Below, piece by piece: positions 53,054 through 62,922 of a stretch of DNA of 64,000 bases. The notes under the pieces are model-generated. The model was not told where the DNA came from. It made no database searches and saw only the letters and a list, made by a program, of their open reading frames with translations. The DNA is from Iodidimonas nitroreducens (GTDB lineage: Bacteria > Pseudomonadota > Alphaproteobacteria > Sphingomonadales > Rhodothalassiaceae), in contig BAYV01000013.1 of NCBI GenBank assembly GCA_000710935.1, forward strand, positions 84,276 through 148,275, written 5' to 3'. Within the stretch, counting starts at the first letter, position 1, and each line of letters opens with the position of its first letter. The translations under genes and the position numbers were made by a program.

Positions 53054-55042
53054 ATGCCATATGGTGAAAAAGATGCCTTCGTAGCCTTTGATCGGGTGGG
53101 CTATCAGGATTGGAAGGCGCTGATCGAGCAGGGCCTTGATGCGCGATCTTTTTCCAAGGTGATGGAAAGCACCAGCCCGGATGGCTTTGTTATCGCCCCC
53201 CTTTATTGCCGCGATCATCCAAAGCCTGATCTTGATCCCGCCCATCTTTATGCCCCGATCAGATGCCGCTTGGGCGATGCCCGGGGCTGGCAGATCCGCC
53301 AGCGGATCGATCATCCCGATCCGGTGCGCGCCAATGCCCAGCTTTTAAAGGATCTGGAGCGCGGTGCCACCCATTGCCTGCTCAGCCTTGATCCCATGGC
53401 GGAAAAAGGGGTTGCGGTGGGGGATCTGGATGATCTGGATCGGCTTCTTTTGGATGTGGATTTAAATCTTGCCCCGGTTTATCTGGATGCCGGGCGGTTT
53501 GGGCCTGCTGCTGCTGCGCTTTTGCTGGCCTTGTGGGATCGGCGCGGGCTAACAGGTGCCCACATGGCGGGTGGATTTGGGATCGATCCTTTAGGCGCGC
53601 TGGCCGAAGGTGGCAGCCTTTTATCGTCCTTGCCCGATGCGATGAAGGAAGCCGGGGCGATTGCCGCCCAATGCCATGATCGCACCCCCCATATCCGGGC
53701 GCTTTCCGTGAGCAGCCGGGCTTATCACGGGGCGGGGGCAAGCCCGGCACAGGAATTGGCCATCGCTTTGGCCTGCGGGCTTTCTTATCTTCGATGCGCT
53801 GAAAAAGCGGGTCTTTCGCTTGTGGATGCCGCCCGGCAGATCAGCTTCAGCCTGATGGCGGATTGTGATGTCACCTTAACGATAGCCAAATTCCGGGCCA
53901 TGCGGCTTTTATGGTCGCAGCTTCTGGCCGCCTGCGGGGTGGATGAGCAGGCGATTGATCTGGCGGCTGAAACCGCGCCACGGATGATCAGCCGCTATGA
54001 TCCCATGGTGAATGTGCTGCGGGCCACCATCGCCTGTTTTTCTGCGGCCATTGGCGGGGCCGGGGCGATCACCGTGCTGCCCCATAGTGCGGCGCATCGC
54101 CATGCTTCAGGGGTGCCGGATGATTTTTCCCGGCGCATTGCGCGCAATGTGCAGATCATTCTTGCGGAAGAAAGCCATCTGGACAAGGTCATCGATCCGG
54201 CGGGCGGCTCCTTTACCATCGAGGCGCAAACCCATGATCTGGCGCAGGCGGCCTCGCAGATTTTCCGCAAAATCGAACAACAGGGTGGGATGGAAAAGGC
54301 CTTGTGTTCGGGGATGATCGCGCAGCTTCTGGATGAAAGCTGGTCGGCATTGGCCAAAAATCTGGCAAGCCGCAAACAGCCGATCACCGGTGTTTCGGAA
54401 TTCCCAAACCTTGATGAACCGCCGGTGCCCCTTGATCCTGTCGATCAAGAAGCTTTGGCCAGCCAAATGGGGGGGCAAACCGGGGGGCAAATGGGGGGGC
54501 TTTCGGCGCGCGATGATGCGGCAAGGCTTGATCCTTTACCCTTCCGCCCTTTGGCGCAGGATTATGAGCATCTGCGCGCCAGAGCCGATGCCAAAGCTGC
54601 TGCCAAAGCTGCTGATAGTGGCGGGCGGCCACGCATATATCTGGCGGCTTTGGGGGCGCTGGCCGATCATGGAGCCCGGCTCAACTGGGTGCGCAATGCT
54701 TTTGCAACCGGCGGCATTGCTGCCATTGCCGGTGCGGGGGGGATGGAGCCCGAGGCCATCGCCCAAGCTTTTGCCGGATCGGATGCCCCAGAAGCGGTGA
54801 TCTGTGGCACCGATGCCCATTATGCCGAGCATGGGGCGGCTTTGGCCCGGGCTTTGAAAAAGGCGGGGGCGGGCTTTGTGTATCTGGCGGGCAGAGCCGG
54901 TTCTGATGAGGCGGAACTGCGCGCCGCAGGGGTTGATGCCTTTATCCATCAGGGGATCGATCTGGTGAAGCTATTGGGCGCGGCCCATGATCGCTGGGAT
55001 CAAAAGGATCAAAAAGATCAGGATGAAGGAGACAGATCATGA
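53054..55042 (+). CDS. mutA: Methylmalonyl-CoA mutase small (non-catalytic) subunit
   Basis: About 662 residues from ATG 53054, the start giving the usual [20 protein letters not shown]; the frame is open to 52979. TIM-barrel domain with [39 protein letters not shown] and [20 protein letters not shown]. The C-terminal cobalamin-type domain is degenerate: the DxHxxG cobalamin motif is missing ([16 protein letters not shown] in its place), as in known beta subunits. Pairs with the large subunit to isomerise methylmalonyl-CoA and succinyl-CoA. A short [12 protein letters not shown] repeat lies in the linker. Ends in an ATGA overlap with mutB. Confidence 0.9.
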   Translation: MPYGEKDAFVAFDRVGYQDWKALIEQGLDARSFSKVMESTSPDGFVIAPLYCRDHPKPDLDPAHLYAPIRCRLGDARGWQIRQRIDHPDPVRANAQLLKDLERGATHCLLSLDPMAEKGVAVGDLDDLDRLLLDVDLNLAPVYLDAGRFGPAAAALLLALWDRRGLTGAHMAGGFGIDPLGALAEGGSLLSSLPDAMKEAGAIAAQCHDRTPHIRALSVSSRAYHGAGASPAQELAIALACGLSYLRCAEKAGLSLVDAARQISFSLMADCDVTLTIAKFRAMRLLWSQLLAACGVDEQAIDLAAETAPRMISRYDPMVNVLRATIACFSAAIGGAGAITVLPHSAAHRHASGVPDDFSRRIARNVQIILAEESHLDKVIDPAGGSFTIEAQTHDLAQAASQIFRKIEQQGGMEKALCSGMIAQLLDESWSALAKNLASRKQPITGVSEFPNLDEPPVPLDPVDQEALASQMGGQTGGQMGGLSARDDAARLDPLPFRPLAQDYEHLRARADAKAAAKAADSGGRPRIYLAALGALADHGARLNWVRNAFATGGIAAIAGAGGMEPEAIAQAFAGSDAPEAVICGTDAHYAEHGAALARALKKAGAGFVYLAGRAGSDEAELRAAGVDAFIHQGIDLVKLLGAAHDRWDQKDQKDQDEGDRS

Positions 55043-57219
55043 GCGCCATCCCCGATTTTGCCGCCCTTGATCTGTTTGCGGGCCAAAGCGCTGCGCATCA
55101 GCCTGCCCATCCAGATAAGGATGCACGGGATGAGCCGGCTTTTCTCACCCCGGAAGGGATCGAGCTCAAACCCCTTTATGATGAACAGGATCGCGCTGGC
55201 CTTGATTTCATTGATGGGATGCCCGGCTTTGCGCCCTTTTTGCGCGGGCCATATCCTAGCATGTATGTGGAGCGGCCCTGGACCATCCGGCAATATGCGG
55301 GCTTTTCCACGGCCGAAGACTCAAACGCCTTTTACCGCCGCAATCTGGCGGCGGGGCAAAAGGGCCTGTCGGTCGCTTTCGATCTGCCCACCCATCGGGG
55401 CTATGACAGTGATGACGAGCGGGTGGCTGCCGATGTGGGCATGGCCGGGGTGGCGATCGATTCTATTTATGATATGCGGCAATTATTCGCCGGTATTCCC
55501 CTTGATCAGATGAGCGTTTCCATGACCATGAATGGCGCCGTGCTGCCCATTCTGGCGCTTTTTATCGTGGCGGGCGAGGAGCAGGGAGTTTCACCGCGTG
55601 CGCTTTCGGGCACCATTCAAAATGATATTTTGAAAGAATTTATGGTGCGCAATACCTATATCTATCCGCCCGCGCCTTCGATGCGGATCATTTCCGATAT
55701 TTTCTCTTATACATCCCAACAGATGCCGCGCTTCAATTCAATCTCGATCAGCGGCTATCATATGCAGGAAGCCGGGGCCAGCGCCGATCTTGAATTGGCC
55801 TATACCTTGGCGGATGGCATAGATTATGCCCGCGCCGGGATCGCTGCCGGGCTGGATATTGATCGTTTTGCGCCGCGCTTGTCGTTTTTCTGGGCGATTG
55901 GCATGAATTTTTTCATGGAAGTGGCCAAGATGCGGGCGGCCCGGCTTTTATGGGCCAGCCTGATCCAGAAAAATTTCCAGCCGAAAAATCCCAAATCCCT
56001 GTCTTTGCGCACCCATTGCCAAACATCGGGTTGGTCGCTCACCGCCCATGATGTGTATAATAATGTAACCCGCACCTGTATCGAAGCGCTGGCTGCCACC
56101 CATGGCCATACCCAATCCCTGCACACCAACAGCTTTGATGAAGCGCTGGCCCTGCCCACCGATTTTTCTGCCCGGATCGCGCGCAATACCCAGCTTTTGA
56201 TTGCGCAGGAAAGCGGCACCACCCGCAGCATCGATCCCTGGGGCGGCAGCTATTATGTGGAGCGGCTGACCCATGATCTGGCGATCAGGGCCATGGCCCA
56301 TATCAATGAGGTGGAGGCCGAAGGCGGCATGGCCAAGGCCATCGAGGCGGGCATCCCCAAAATGCGGATCGAGGAAGCCGCCGCCCGCACGCAGGCGCGG
56401 ATCGATTCCGGCCGCCAGACCGTTGTGGGGGTGAATAAATATCCCCTTGATGAAAACGAGGATATCGATGTTCTAAAGGTTGATAATGCGGCTGTGCGCA
56501 AAGGCCAATTGGAAAAATTGCAGGCGCTGAAGGCGGAGCGTGATCAGGATGCGGTGCGCATAGCCCTTGATGCCATGAGCCAAGCGGCCCAAAGCGGTGC
56601 GGGCAATCTTTTGGCTTTGGCCGTGGAGGCCGCCCGGGCCAAGGCCACAGTGGGGGAGATGTCCTTGGCCTTGGAAAAGATTTATGGCCGACACAAAGCG
56701 CAGATCAGGGCGATCGAGGGGGTTTATAAAAACGCCATGGGCAAGGATAATGGAAAGATAGAAGCGGTTCTTGCAAAGGTTGAGGATTTTCTGGAGCAGG
56801 AGGGCCGCAGACCCCGCATCCTGATCGCCAAAATGGGACAGGATGGCCATGATCGCGGGCAGAAGGTGATTGCCACCGCTTTTGCCGATCTCGGTTTTGA
56901 TGTGGATATCGGCCCGCTGTTTCAAACACCAATGGAAGCGGCGCGGCAGGCGGTGGAAAATGATGCCCATATTGTGGGGGCCAGTTCCTTGGCGGCGGGG
57001 CATCTGAGTCTGGTGCCCGCGCTGCGCAAAGCCTTGGCTGAATTGGGCCGCGAAGATATTATGATCGTGGTGGGGGGGGTGATCCCGCCTCAGGATTATG
57101 AAGCGCTTCATCAGGCCGGGGCCAAAGCCATTTTCGGGCCCGGCACGGTGATTGCCGATGCGGCTTCTACCTTGCTCGATGATTTGAAGGAAAATCTTGC
57201 GGCCCGCAGCCGCCCATGA
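55039..57219 (+). CDS. mutB: Methylmalonyl-CoA mutase large, cobalamin-binding subunit
   Basis: 726 residues. Catalyses L-methylmalonyl-CoA to succinyl-CoA, last step of propionyl-CoA use. Substrate-binding barrel with [20 protein letters not shown] then [38 protein letters not shown] and [16 protein letters not shown]-terminal B12 domain from ~590 with the cobalamin histidine motif [15 protein letters not shown] (DxHxxG) and the later [16 protein letters not shown] and [21 protein letters not shown] precedes the ATG. Normal length. Confidence 0.97.
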   Translation: MSAIPDFAALDLFAGQSAAHQPAHPDKDARDEPAFLTPEGIELKPLYDEQDRAGLDFIDGMPGFAPFLRGPYPSMYVERPWTIRQYAGFSTAEDSNAFYRRNLAAGQKGLSVAFDLPTHRGYDSDDERVAADVGMAGVAIDSIYDMRQLFAGIPLDQMSVSMTMNGAVLPILALFIVAGEEQGVSPRALSGTIQNDILKEFMVRNTYIYPPAPSMRIISDIFSYTSQQMPRFNSISISGYHMQEAGASADLELAYTLADGIDYARAGIAAGLDIDRFAPRLSFFWAIGMNFFMEVAKMRAARLLWASLIQKNFQPKNPKSLSLRTHCQTSGWSLTAHDVYNNVTRTCIEALAATHGHTQSLHTNSFDEALALPTDFSARIARNTQLLIAQESGTTRSIDPWGGSYYVERLTHDLAIRAMAHINEVEAEGGMAKAIEAGIPKMRIEEAAARTQARIDSGRQTVVGVNKYPLDENEDIDVLKVDNAAVRKGQLEKLQALKAERDQDAVRIALDAMSQAAQSGAGNLLALAVEAARAKATVGEMSLALEKIYGRHKAQIRAIEGVYKNAMGKDNGKIEAVLAKVEDFLEQEGRRPRILIAKMGQDGHDRGQKVIATAFADLGFDVDIGPLFQTPMEAARQAVENDAHIVGASSLAAGHLSLVPALRKALAELGREDIMIVVGGVIPPQDYEALHQAGAKAIFGPGTVIADAASTLLDDLKENLAARSRP

Positions 57220-57240
57220 TCGGGGCCATTAACCCTCAAT

Positions 57241-57690
57241 TTAATGGATGGCATTGGGGCGATAAAAAAGTCCAAGGCGAAAGCTTTCGGCGATCATGCT
57301 GGCCTTTTCCACAAAAATCGCTGCACAGGCGGGCGGGCACTCCGCATAAGCCGTTTCCTCGAAAAGCTGTAGCCAGATGGCAAAATCGCTTTCCGCCAAA
57401 TTCGTGATTTTGGCATGGGTGGCCATGGGGCGGCCCTTGAAGCGGGCGGTTTTCAGCATGATCGATGACCAGAAATCGCACATTTTATCCAGATGCTCGG
57501 GCCAGGGCTGGCTGATCGATTGCGCAAATAACGGGCCAAGGCGCGGGTCTTCGCGCACTTTTCCATAAAAGGCGTGCACAAGCCGGCGGATCATCGCCTC
57601 ATCAATATCGGGATGAAGGGGCAATCGCGGGCTTCTGGTTTCGCCAGGCATGGGGAGCTTTGTCATGATTGATCTTTTTTCATGCGTCAT
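57241..57690 (-). CDS. Group III truncated hemoglobin
   Basis: 149 residues; group III globins are usually 120-140. Pattern LVHAFYGKVREDPRLGPLFA, then PWPEHLDKMCDFWSSIMLKT, RFKGRPMATHAKI with the proximal (F8) histidine, and FAIWLQLFEETAYAECPPA. Heme protein binding O2, NO or peroxide-type ligands; exact role not settled for this class. Two starts are possible, ATG 57690 or ATG 57666. It lies on the opposite strand between mutB and the meaB region, so it is probably an insertion in the cluster and not part of its pathway. Confidence 0.88.
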   Translation of the reverse strand: MTHEKRSIMTKLPMPGETRSPRLPLHPDIDEAMIRRLVHAFYGKVREDPRLGPLFAQSISQPWPEHLDKMCDFWSSIMLKTARFKGRPMATHAKITNLAESDFAIWLQLFEETAYAECPPACAAIFVEKASMIAESFRLGLFYRPNAIH

Positions 57691-57782
57691 AAGGGGCTCT
57701 GTCTATCATCTGAAACGCATTTCGGCCATCACAGCTTGCTGAAACTGCCTGCGAATGATCGACGCATCCCTTGAAGCTGTTT

Positions 57783-59522
57783 ATGATCGCCTCAATGAAT
57801 TGGCAGAAAGGTGTTCGGATTGTGAGATGGGTGTTGAGAGGCGTTTTTTTTGCGGTGGTTTTTGGGCTGGCTTTAGTGGGGCCCGCTGATGTGTCTTTGG
57901 CGAGCACGCAAGATGCGCCGCCAACCCCTGAAGCATCGACCCCCGAAGCCACTGACCCTGAAGCCAATGACCCTGAAGCATCGACCCCCGAAGCACCTGA
58001 AGCCAATGACCCTGAAGCATCGACCCCCGAAGCACCTGAAGCCAATGACCCTGAAGCATCGACCCCCGAAGCAACAGACCCTCAAGCCCCTGAGACTGAA
58101 GCAAGCGAAAATGAACCCCTTGATTTCGTTAGGGTATATGAGGCGGGCAATTATGAGCAGGCGGCGCTTTTGGCGCAGGCCGCTTTGGATCAGGGTAATC
58201 TGGAGCGGGATCGCCGGGGCCGGGCATGGCTGGCGGTGGCCAAGGCGCATGTGCTGGCCAATCGCCATGAGGCGGCGCGCGAAGCCCTTGATAAGGCTTT
58301 GGCGTTTCTTGATGCCCCGGCGGAAGCCCATTATGAGCGGTTTTTGCTCGCCTATACCCAACGCGATTGGATACCCGCCGCCCAGGATTTGAAGGCTTTG
58401 GCCGGGGTTCGCCCCGATCTTGCCCGCCCCGTGCACACAGCAGCGGTGATGGCCATCAAAAATGGCGTGATCGGTTTGGGCCGCGAAGATCTGGCCTTTG
58501 ATCTGTTGCTGGCTTTAAGGGATGCGAATTATAGCGGAGCGCCTGCCGATGCCCGGCCCGATGCCCTTTATCGCGATCTTGTGCAAATGCTGGGGGTGCG
58601 GGGGCGCTTGTTTGAAGCCGAAGCCCTGCTGAAAGCAATTTATGAAACGGATCTGGTCGTTGGCATGATGGTGGATCGCCGTTTTTCCTCCCTTTGGCGC
58701 AGTCTTGATACCCTTTATGGCACGGCGGCGGCGATCACCGCGCGGGAGCTTGAATTCATCGCGCAGGTGCGGCAGGGCAACAGCAATTCCCTTGTCCTCA
58801 TTCGTCAGCATATGAAAGATTATCGCCGCCACGGCTTATCGGATCGGGCCGTGCAATTGGGGGGGGCGGTGATGCAGGCGGTGGATATGCGCCAGCTTTC
58901 CGGCCCCCTTGGCGCGCAGATTTTATGGGTGGCCAATGAACTGGCTTATGCGCTTTTGGATATCGAGGAAACCGAAGCAGCCATCAGCCTTTTGGGCCAG
59001 ATCGCAGCCCTTGATCCGGCGCGCATTCCGGGCCTTGTGAACCAGCAGATCAATTATGCTGCCATTCTTTTGGGGGAGGGGCGCTATCAATCGGCCCTTG
59101 ATGCGGCACCACGGGCGGAATTTGGCTCGATTTCCCGCTATGGCCAGTTTTTCATCCGCCAGATTGCCGTTTGTGCCTATGAAGCAATGGGCGAGCCTGA
59201 TCAGGCTTTGGCCGCCCTTGGGCCTTTGCTGGAACAGCCGATGCTTAATCCTCGGGCAACGCAGATCGCCCTTTTATGCCTTGATGATCTGGATCGGGCG
59301 GCGGCGCATCTCATTGATCGTTTGGATCGGGAGCAAACCCGCGAAGATGCTTTGCTGGCTTTGGTAAAGCCCGATCTTTCCGCGCTTCATGCGCCTTTTT
59401 TCCAGACCCTGCAGGCGCGCTTTGAGCAATTGCGCAGGCGTGAGGATGTGCTGGATAAACAGGCAGAGGTGGGGCGGCAGGTGTTTTTCCGGCTCAGGCC
59501 CATTTATTGGGGCGCATTTTAA
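57783..59522 (+). CDS. Exported TPR-like repeat protein with an Ala/Pro/Glu tandem-repeat stalk
   Basis: About 579 residues. Signal or anchor ([20 protein letters not shown], ending near SLAST), then a ~60-residue acidic stretch of repeated [13 protein letters not shown] units, then helical repeats that resemble tetratricopeptides ([60 protein letters not shown]). GAAG lies 6 bases before ATG 57783; a TTG 57771 and an ATG 57795 are also in frame. It sits 24 bases before the meaB ATG on the same strand and may share its transcript. No function is assigned; a periplasmic protein-interaction scaffold is likely. Confidence 0.65.
   Translation: MIASMNWQKGVRIVRWVLRGVFFAVVFGLALVGPADVSLASTQDAPPTPEASTPEATDPEANDPEASTPEAPEANDPEASTPEAPEANDPEASTPEATDPQAPETEASENEPLDFVRVYEAGNYEQAALLAQAALDQGNLERDRRGRAWLAVAKAHVLANRHEAAREALDKALAFLDAPAEAHYERFLLAYTQRDWIPAAQDLKALAGVRPDLARPVHTAAVMAIKNGVIGLGREDLAFDLLLALRDANYSGAPADARPDALYRDLVQMLGVRGRLFEAEALLKAIYETDLVVGMMVDRRFSSLWRSLDTLYGTAAAITARELEFIAQVRQGNSNSLVLIRQHMKDYRRHGLSDRAVQLGGAVMQAVDMRQLSGPLGAQILWVANELAYALLDIEETEAAISLLGQIAALDPARIPGLVNQQINYAAILLGEGRYQSALDAAPRAEFGSISRYGQFFIRQIAVCAYEAMGEPDQALAALGPLLEQPMLNPRATQIALLCLDDLDRAAAHLIDRLDREQTREDALLALVKPDLSALHAPFFQTLQARFEQLRRREDVLDKQAEVGRQVFFRLRPIYWGAF
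57930..58085 (+). repeat. 39-bp in-frame tandem repeat
   Basis: The DNA repeats a 39-base unit, coding [13 protein letters not shown], in about three and a half copies: a first 45-base variant ([15 protein letters not shown]), two identical full copies, and a partial one. The two full copies are identical at DNA level, so copy number may be recently changed and prone to slippage. Confidence 0.9.
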
Positions 59523-59545
59523 AGCCATTGGGGGCTGGGCACGGC

Positions 59546-60559
59546 ATGGAAAACGCAAAATCCAAGACATGGGACGAACAAGGCCTGAACGATCTGGCCG
59601 CCGCCGTGCGGGCTGGGGATCGGGCGTCTTTGGCGCGGGCCATCACATTGGTGGAAAGCCGCCGCAGTGATCATCTGGCAGCCGCCCAATCGCTTTTGAC
59701 CCGCCTGCTACCCGAAACCGGAAAAGCCCATCGCATCGGCATTACCGGGGTGCCCGGCGTTGGGAAATCAACTTTTATCGATGCTTTTGGCAGCAATCTC
59801 ACAGCGATGGGCAAAAAGCTGGCGGTGCTGGCAGTTGATCCCTCATCGGGGCGCAGTGGCGGTTCGATCTTGGGGGATAAAACCCGCATGGAAAAGCTGG
59901 CTGTTGATCCCTGTGCCTTCATCCGGCCATCGCCATCATCGGGGGTTTTGGGGGGGGTGGCCCGTGCCACCCGGGAAACGATCCTGCTGTGCGAAGCCGC
60001 TGGATATGATGTTGTTCTGGTGGAAACGGTGGGGGCCGGGCAATCGGAATATGTGGTTGCCGATATGGTTGATCTGTTTTTGGTGCTGATGCTGCCGGGG
60101 GCTGGGGATATGCTGCAGGGGATCAAAAAAGGCGTTCTTGAACTTGCCGATATCATCGCGGTGAATAAAGCCGATCAGGCCCCCGATCAGGGGCGGCGGG
60201 CGGCCCGCGATTATGCATCGGCCCTGCAGATCATGACCGCTGCCGATGCCCCGTGGAAGCCGCCGGTGCTTTCGATTTCCGGCCTTTTGAACCAGGGCCT
60301 TGATGATCTGTGGGCGCAGATGCAGCAGCATCATAAAATCATGATTAAAAGCGGTTTATTTCATGAGCGGCGGCAAGAACAGACAATCAAATGGATGTGG
60401 GCAATGGTGGAAGATCGTTTGCTCAGCCGGTTTCGCGCTAACCCTGAGGTGAAAGCGGCCTTGCCCGATCTGATGGCTGATGTGAAAGACGATCGCATCA
60501 CCGCAACCCTCGCCGCCGAAAAGCTTTTGGCGCATTTTGGCATGGGCGATTTCATCTGA
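59546..60559 (+). CDS. meaB: MeaB/ArgK-type GTPase, methylmalonyl-CoA mutase chaperone
   Basis: 337 residues from ATG 59546 (the frame runs on to a TTG at 59507 inside the previous gene). G-protein that gates adenosylcobalamin loading and protects the mutase. Walker [12 protein letters not shown] at ~68-78, [20 protein letters not shown] (switch region), [28 protein letters not shown] (G3 region), and the guanine motif in [12 protein letters not shown] (NKAD). It belongs to the mutA-mutB function although two unrelated genes stand between. Followed by a terminator region. Confidence 0.95.
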   Translation: MENAKSKTWDEQGLNDLAAAVRAGDRASLARAITLVESRRSDHLAAAQSLLTRLLPETGKAHRIGITGVPGVGKSTFIDAFGSNLTAMGKKLAVLAVDPSSGRSGGSILGDKTRMEKLAVDPCAFIRPSPSSGVLGGVARATRETILLCEAAGYDVVLVETVGAGQSEYVVADMVDLFLVLMLPGAGDMLQGIKKGVLELADIIAVNKADQAPDQGRRAARDYASALQIMTAADAPWKPPVLSISGLLNQGLDDLWAQMQQHHKIMIKSGLFHERRQEQTIKWMWAMVEDRLLSRFRANPEVKAALPDLMADVKDDRITATLAAEKLLAHFGMGDFI

Positions 60560-60569
60560 AGGCATCCGC

Positions 60570-60602
60570 AAAAAAAGGGACGGTCCTTTGTGGGGACCGT
60601 CC
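60570..60602 (-). terminator. Strong intrinsic terminator for the minus-strand quorum-sensing block
   Basis: Perfect 9-bp stem GGACGGTCC (60578-60586) / GGACCGTCC (60594-60602), loop of seven bases. Seven A residues at 60570-60576 give a U7 run when read on the minus strand. Only a short T4 follows on the plus strand, so minus is the main direction. Confidence 0.85.
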
Positions 60603-60605
60603 AGT

Positions 60606-60652
60606 TTTGCCTGGCATGGGCTTGGGGCTGGGGTGATGGGATGCCAGGCAAA
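60606..60652. repeat. 12-bp perfect inverted repeat, 23-base loop
   Basis: Arms TTTGCCTGGCAT (60606-60617) and ATGCCAGGCAAA (60641-60652). The loop is G-rich on the plus strand (runs GGG, GGGG, GGGG, GGG). No U-run follows in either direction, so it is not a standard terminator. Confidence 0.85.
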
Positions 60653-60767
60653 TGGTGATGCAACTCTCGTACTTATCTTTACGCGGCCATAAAGAAGATG
60701 GATCAGCGGCACCGCATTTTTTGTCGATTTATCGCGCTTTTGGTTGCAATCGATCACCAAGCCCAAA

Positions 60768-60806
60768 AGCCCCGACACGGCAAGGCGCGGCGGGGCTGGT
60801 TTTTTT
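60768..60806 (+). terminator. Intrinsic terminator, mainly plus strand
   Basis: AGCCCCG (60768-60774) and CGGGGCT (60791-60797), 16-base loop, followed by GG and seven T residues (60800-60806). On the minus strand the stem is followed by TTTTGGG, so it may also end minus-strand transcripts after the 67-residue gene. Confidence 0.75.
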
Positions 60807-60825
60807 GTAGGATAGAGAGGCGGGG

Positions 60826-61029
60826 TCAGTGCATCTTGCTGTCATCGCACGGATGTTGCGATCCCACCAGTTCTTCCAGATTGAGGGCTGCGCTATTCAG
60901 CAAAAGCGCAACCAGCTCGATATCCATGCTTTTGGCCTCATTGGCCAATTCGCTGATTTTTTTGTGGAAATCAAGCAATGTATCGCGGGATAATTCCGGT
61001 ATCTTTATGATATCATTATACATTTTCAT
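60826..61029 (-). CDS. Small helical protein of unknown function, coupled to the PhyH-like gene
   Basis: 67 residues, MKMYNDIIKIPELSRDTLLD then HKKISELANEAKSMDIELVA, apparently two amphipathic helices and an acidic/histidine tail. It starts inside the last 14 bases of the preceding dioxygenase gene in another frame, which argues for translational coupling and a real gene. No known family recognised. Last gene of the luxI-dioxygenase run before two terminators. Confidence 0.55.
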   Translation of the reverse strand: MKMYNDIIKIPELSRDTLLDFHKKISELANEAKSMDIELVALLLNSAALNLEELVGSQHPCDDSKMH

Positions 61030-61906
61030 AGGCCTCTTTCAACAGGGCTTCGATTTCAGGGGGCAGGGCATCGCGCGCTGGCAAGGATGCGGGGCGCCCG
61101 GATGATTGCAGCAAAACGGATGGGCAGTGATTTTCATAGCCGCCCAGATTGGGCCGATGCAGCCGATAGCCGATCAGATCCTGAAGCTCTTTCGGCAAGT
61201 GGCGTGCTTCATCGGGGGGATAGGCAAGGAATTGATTTTCATAGCTTTTAAGCCAGCCAAGGCTATAGCTCACGATGATCCCGGTGCGGTGGGTGCGGGC
61301 GATATTGGCGCCGCCGGCATGAAGGGTTGAGCCTAAAAAGATCAGTGCCGATCCCGCAGGCATTTCCATGATTTCGGGCATTTGGCTGGCATCGGGATCG
61401 TGCAGCTTTCCATCCTGCCGATGGCTACCCGGCCAAAGCCGCGTGGCCCCATTCTCGGCGGTGAAATCATCGATCGCCCAGAGCACATTGATCAGAAATT
61501 CATGGGCCTTATGAGGCGTTGGCCACATATCTTCATCACGATGGGGCGGTTGTTGCGGGGCATTCGCGTGGATGCGCACCGCCTGTGTCAGATTGAGCTG
61601 ATAATAATCGCAATGTGGCCCCAGAATCTGTTCGTTCAGATCCTTGATGAAAGGATGGGTGATCAGGGGCTGGATGGCGGGTGTTTTGGTGAGCAGACGG
61701 CCAAAGCGCGTGGTTTGATAGCCATAAAAATAGCCCTCACAACGCGGTGTTTGCAAAAACCATGGCTCCAGTTCGGTCCGCAGGCGCTTTAAGGTGGTTT
61801 GGGCCATCAGATTGTTGCAGATGACATAGCCATCCTTGCATAATTTTTCGATCAGCGCGCTGTTGTCTTGCGCTTTGCTCATCAGGCTATTTGGCAATGC
61901 TGCCAT
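61016..61906 (-). CDS. Phytanoyl-CoA dioxygenase (PhyH) family oxygenase
   Basis: 296 residues, Fe(II)/2-oxoglutarate-dependent oxygenase fold. Iron ligands are the H and D of QPPHRDEDMW (HxD) and the histidine in GSTLHAGGANIARTHRTG, whose following arginine would bind 2-oxoglutarate. Other PhyH marks are LWAIDDFTAENGATRLWPGS with the family N-G-x-L-W-P-G-S-H run. GGGAGATCATCA precedes the ATG. It begins 41 bases after the luxI stop on the same strand, so it is probably controlled by quorum sensing. Substrate unknown; modification of a small metabolite or of the signal is possible. Confidence 0.85.
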   Translation of the reverse strand: MAALPNSLMSKAQDNSALIEKLCKDGYVICNNLMAQTTLKRLRTELEPWFLQTPRCEGYFYGYQTTRFGRLLTKTPAIQPLITHPFIKDLNEQILGPHCDYYQLNLTQAVRIHANAPQQPPHRDEDMWPTPHKAHEFLINVLWAIDDFTAENGATRLWPGSHRQDGKLHDPDASQMPEIMEMPAGSALIFLGSTLHAGGANIARTHRTGIIVSYSLGWLKSYENQFLAYPPDEARHLPKELQDLIGYRLHRPNLGGYENHCPSVLLQSSGRPASLPARDALPPEIEALLKEAYENV

Positions 61907-61947
61907 TGATGATCTCCCTTTAATGGGCGAAGGTTTTTCATTGTGAT

Positions 61948-62565
61948 TTAAGCGGCAATTCTGATCTGATCAGCCATGCGCATCAGGGGCAGGGTCATTT
62001 TGAAATGGCTGCTCAAAGCATCAAGGCCATGGGGGCTGACCTGCAATTGCCAGGCGCTGATGATGTCGGTTTCAGTTGGGCGCGGCAGGCCCAGGGGCAG
62101 CAAAGTCAGCCCCACACGCAGCATCGAAGGGATAAAGCCGGTGCTTGTGACAAAGCTTAAAGCCCGCACATCGCGCAGCAGGCTATATTCAAGGCAGGCG
62201 GTGACCAGCTTTGAAATTTCATAGGATCGCCGGGCGGGGGAGCGCATCTGGGGTGAAACGCACATGCGGCTGATTTCAAGGATATCGGGCGCACGGGGCG
62301 CCCCCCCATGGCACAGATCGTCAAAATATTCCGACATCAGATGCGGCTGATCTGTGGGCAGCAGGCGGGTTGATGACAGCACCCTTTGGTTGCGGATCGA
62401 AATGAAATAGGTGGCGTGATCATCAAATTCATCGCGTTCGATCAGGCCTTGAGCCGGGATCGACCATCCCAGTTCATCGATGAACACAGTTTTTCTGTGT
62501 TGCAATGTCTGATTGATCAAAGCGGAAAATTCCGCATGTTGCTCGGGCGGAATACAGATCACCAT
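61948..62565 (-). CDS. Acyl-homoserine-lactone synthase, LuxI family
   Basis: 205 residues. Makes the acyl-homoserine lactone signal from S-adenosylmethionine and an acyl carrier or CoA thioester. All invariant LuxI residues are visible: R, F and W in HRKTVFIDELGW, the aspartates in ERDEFDDHA, R in SSTRLLPTD, F in SEYFDDL, and E and R in ILEISRMCVSP. GAGGGAG at 62573-62579 fixes the ATG at 62565. Acyl chain length cannot be predicted. The cognate receptor gene lies 357 bases upstream on the same strand. Confidence 0.95.
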   Translation of the reverse strand: MVICIPPEQHAEFSALINQTLQHRKTVFIDELGWSIPAQGLIERDEFDDHATYFISIRNQRVLSSTRLLPTDQPHLMSEYFDDLCHGGAPRAPDILEISRMCVSPQMRSPARRSYEISKLVTACLEYSLLRDVRALSFVTSTGFIPSMLRVGLTLLPLGLPRPTETDIISAWQLQVSPHGLDALSSHFKMTLPLMRMADQIRIAA

Positions 62566-62922
62566 GATAGTGCTCCCTCATAATAGCGGTGAAGAGGGAT
62601 AACTGTATCAGGGATGGACGGTGGCTGTTCTTCCCATAGGTTTATAGGTTGACGGCCTGAAAAGCCTGTTTATAGAGTTAATTTACAAATCTGTAGTACT
62701 ATGTGCTTTGATTATTCTCTAATGAGTAGAAAAACACAAGTGGAATTTTTTCAGCTTTCTTCCAAGGGGGAATTTTTAAATAAACAGTAATCTATTGTAC
62801 AATAAACCTGTAATTATTTAAAAGATGGATGCTGACAGGACCAAAAACACATGAACGCCTGATCCCCAAAGGCAGGTCATTGCGTTTGTAAAAATTCATC
62901 CTAAGCGTGAGAATTTACATGT
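62566..62922. promoter_or_regulatory. luxI upstream region
   Basis: 357 bases between the receptor and synthase genes, no gene seen and clearly AT-rich in 62640-62840. This should hold the luxI promoter and a LuxR-type binding site. The best candidate found is CTGTAGTACTATG at 62691-62703, with an 8-bp palindromic core TAGTACTA, but it matches a lux box poorly. A CCTG...CAGG pair at 62858-62876 has the wrong spacing. The strand order leaves open read-through from luxR. Confidence 0.4.

Larger units (their letters stand above)
60560..60825. other. Hairpin-rich intergenic region between meaB and the quorum-sensing block
   Basis: 266 bases, convergent genes on both sides, no gene seen. It contains three separate inverted repeats: a minus-strand terminator at 60570-60602, a 12-bp perfect inverted repeat at 60606-60652, and a plus-strand terminator at 60768-60806. 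Two terminators are expected for convergent genes; the middle structure and the ~110 bases between it and the third are unexplained and could be a small RNA or an mRNA end. Confidence 0.6.

Noticed and set aside
62691..62703. CTGTAGTACTATG as a lux box
   Set aside because: Only one half matches the CTG...CAG pattern of LuxR-type sites; the second half lacks ACAG. Kept only as a weak mention in the region entry.
62858..62876. CCTG...CAGG pair downstream of luxR
   Set aside because: The inner spacing is 11 and not 10 bases, it is nearly 300 bases from luxI, and the stem is too short for a terminator.
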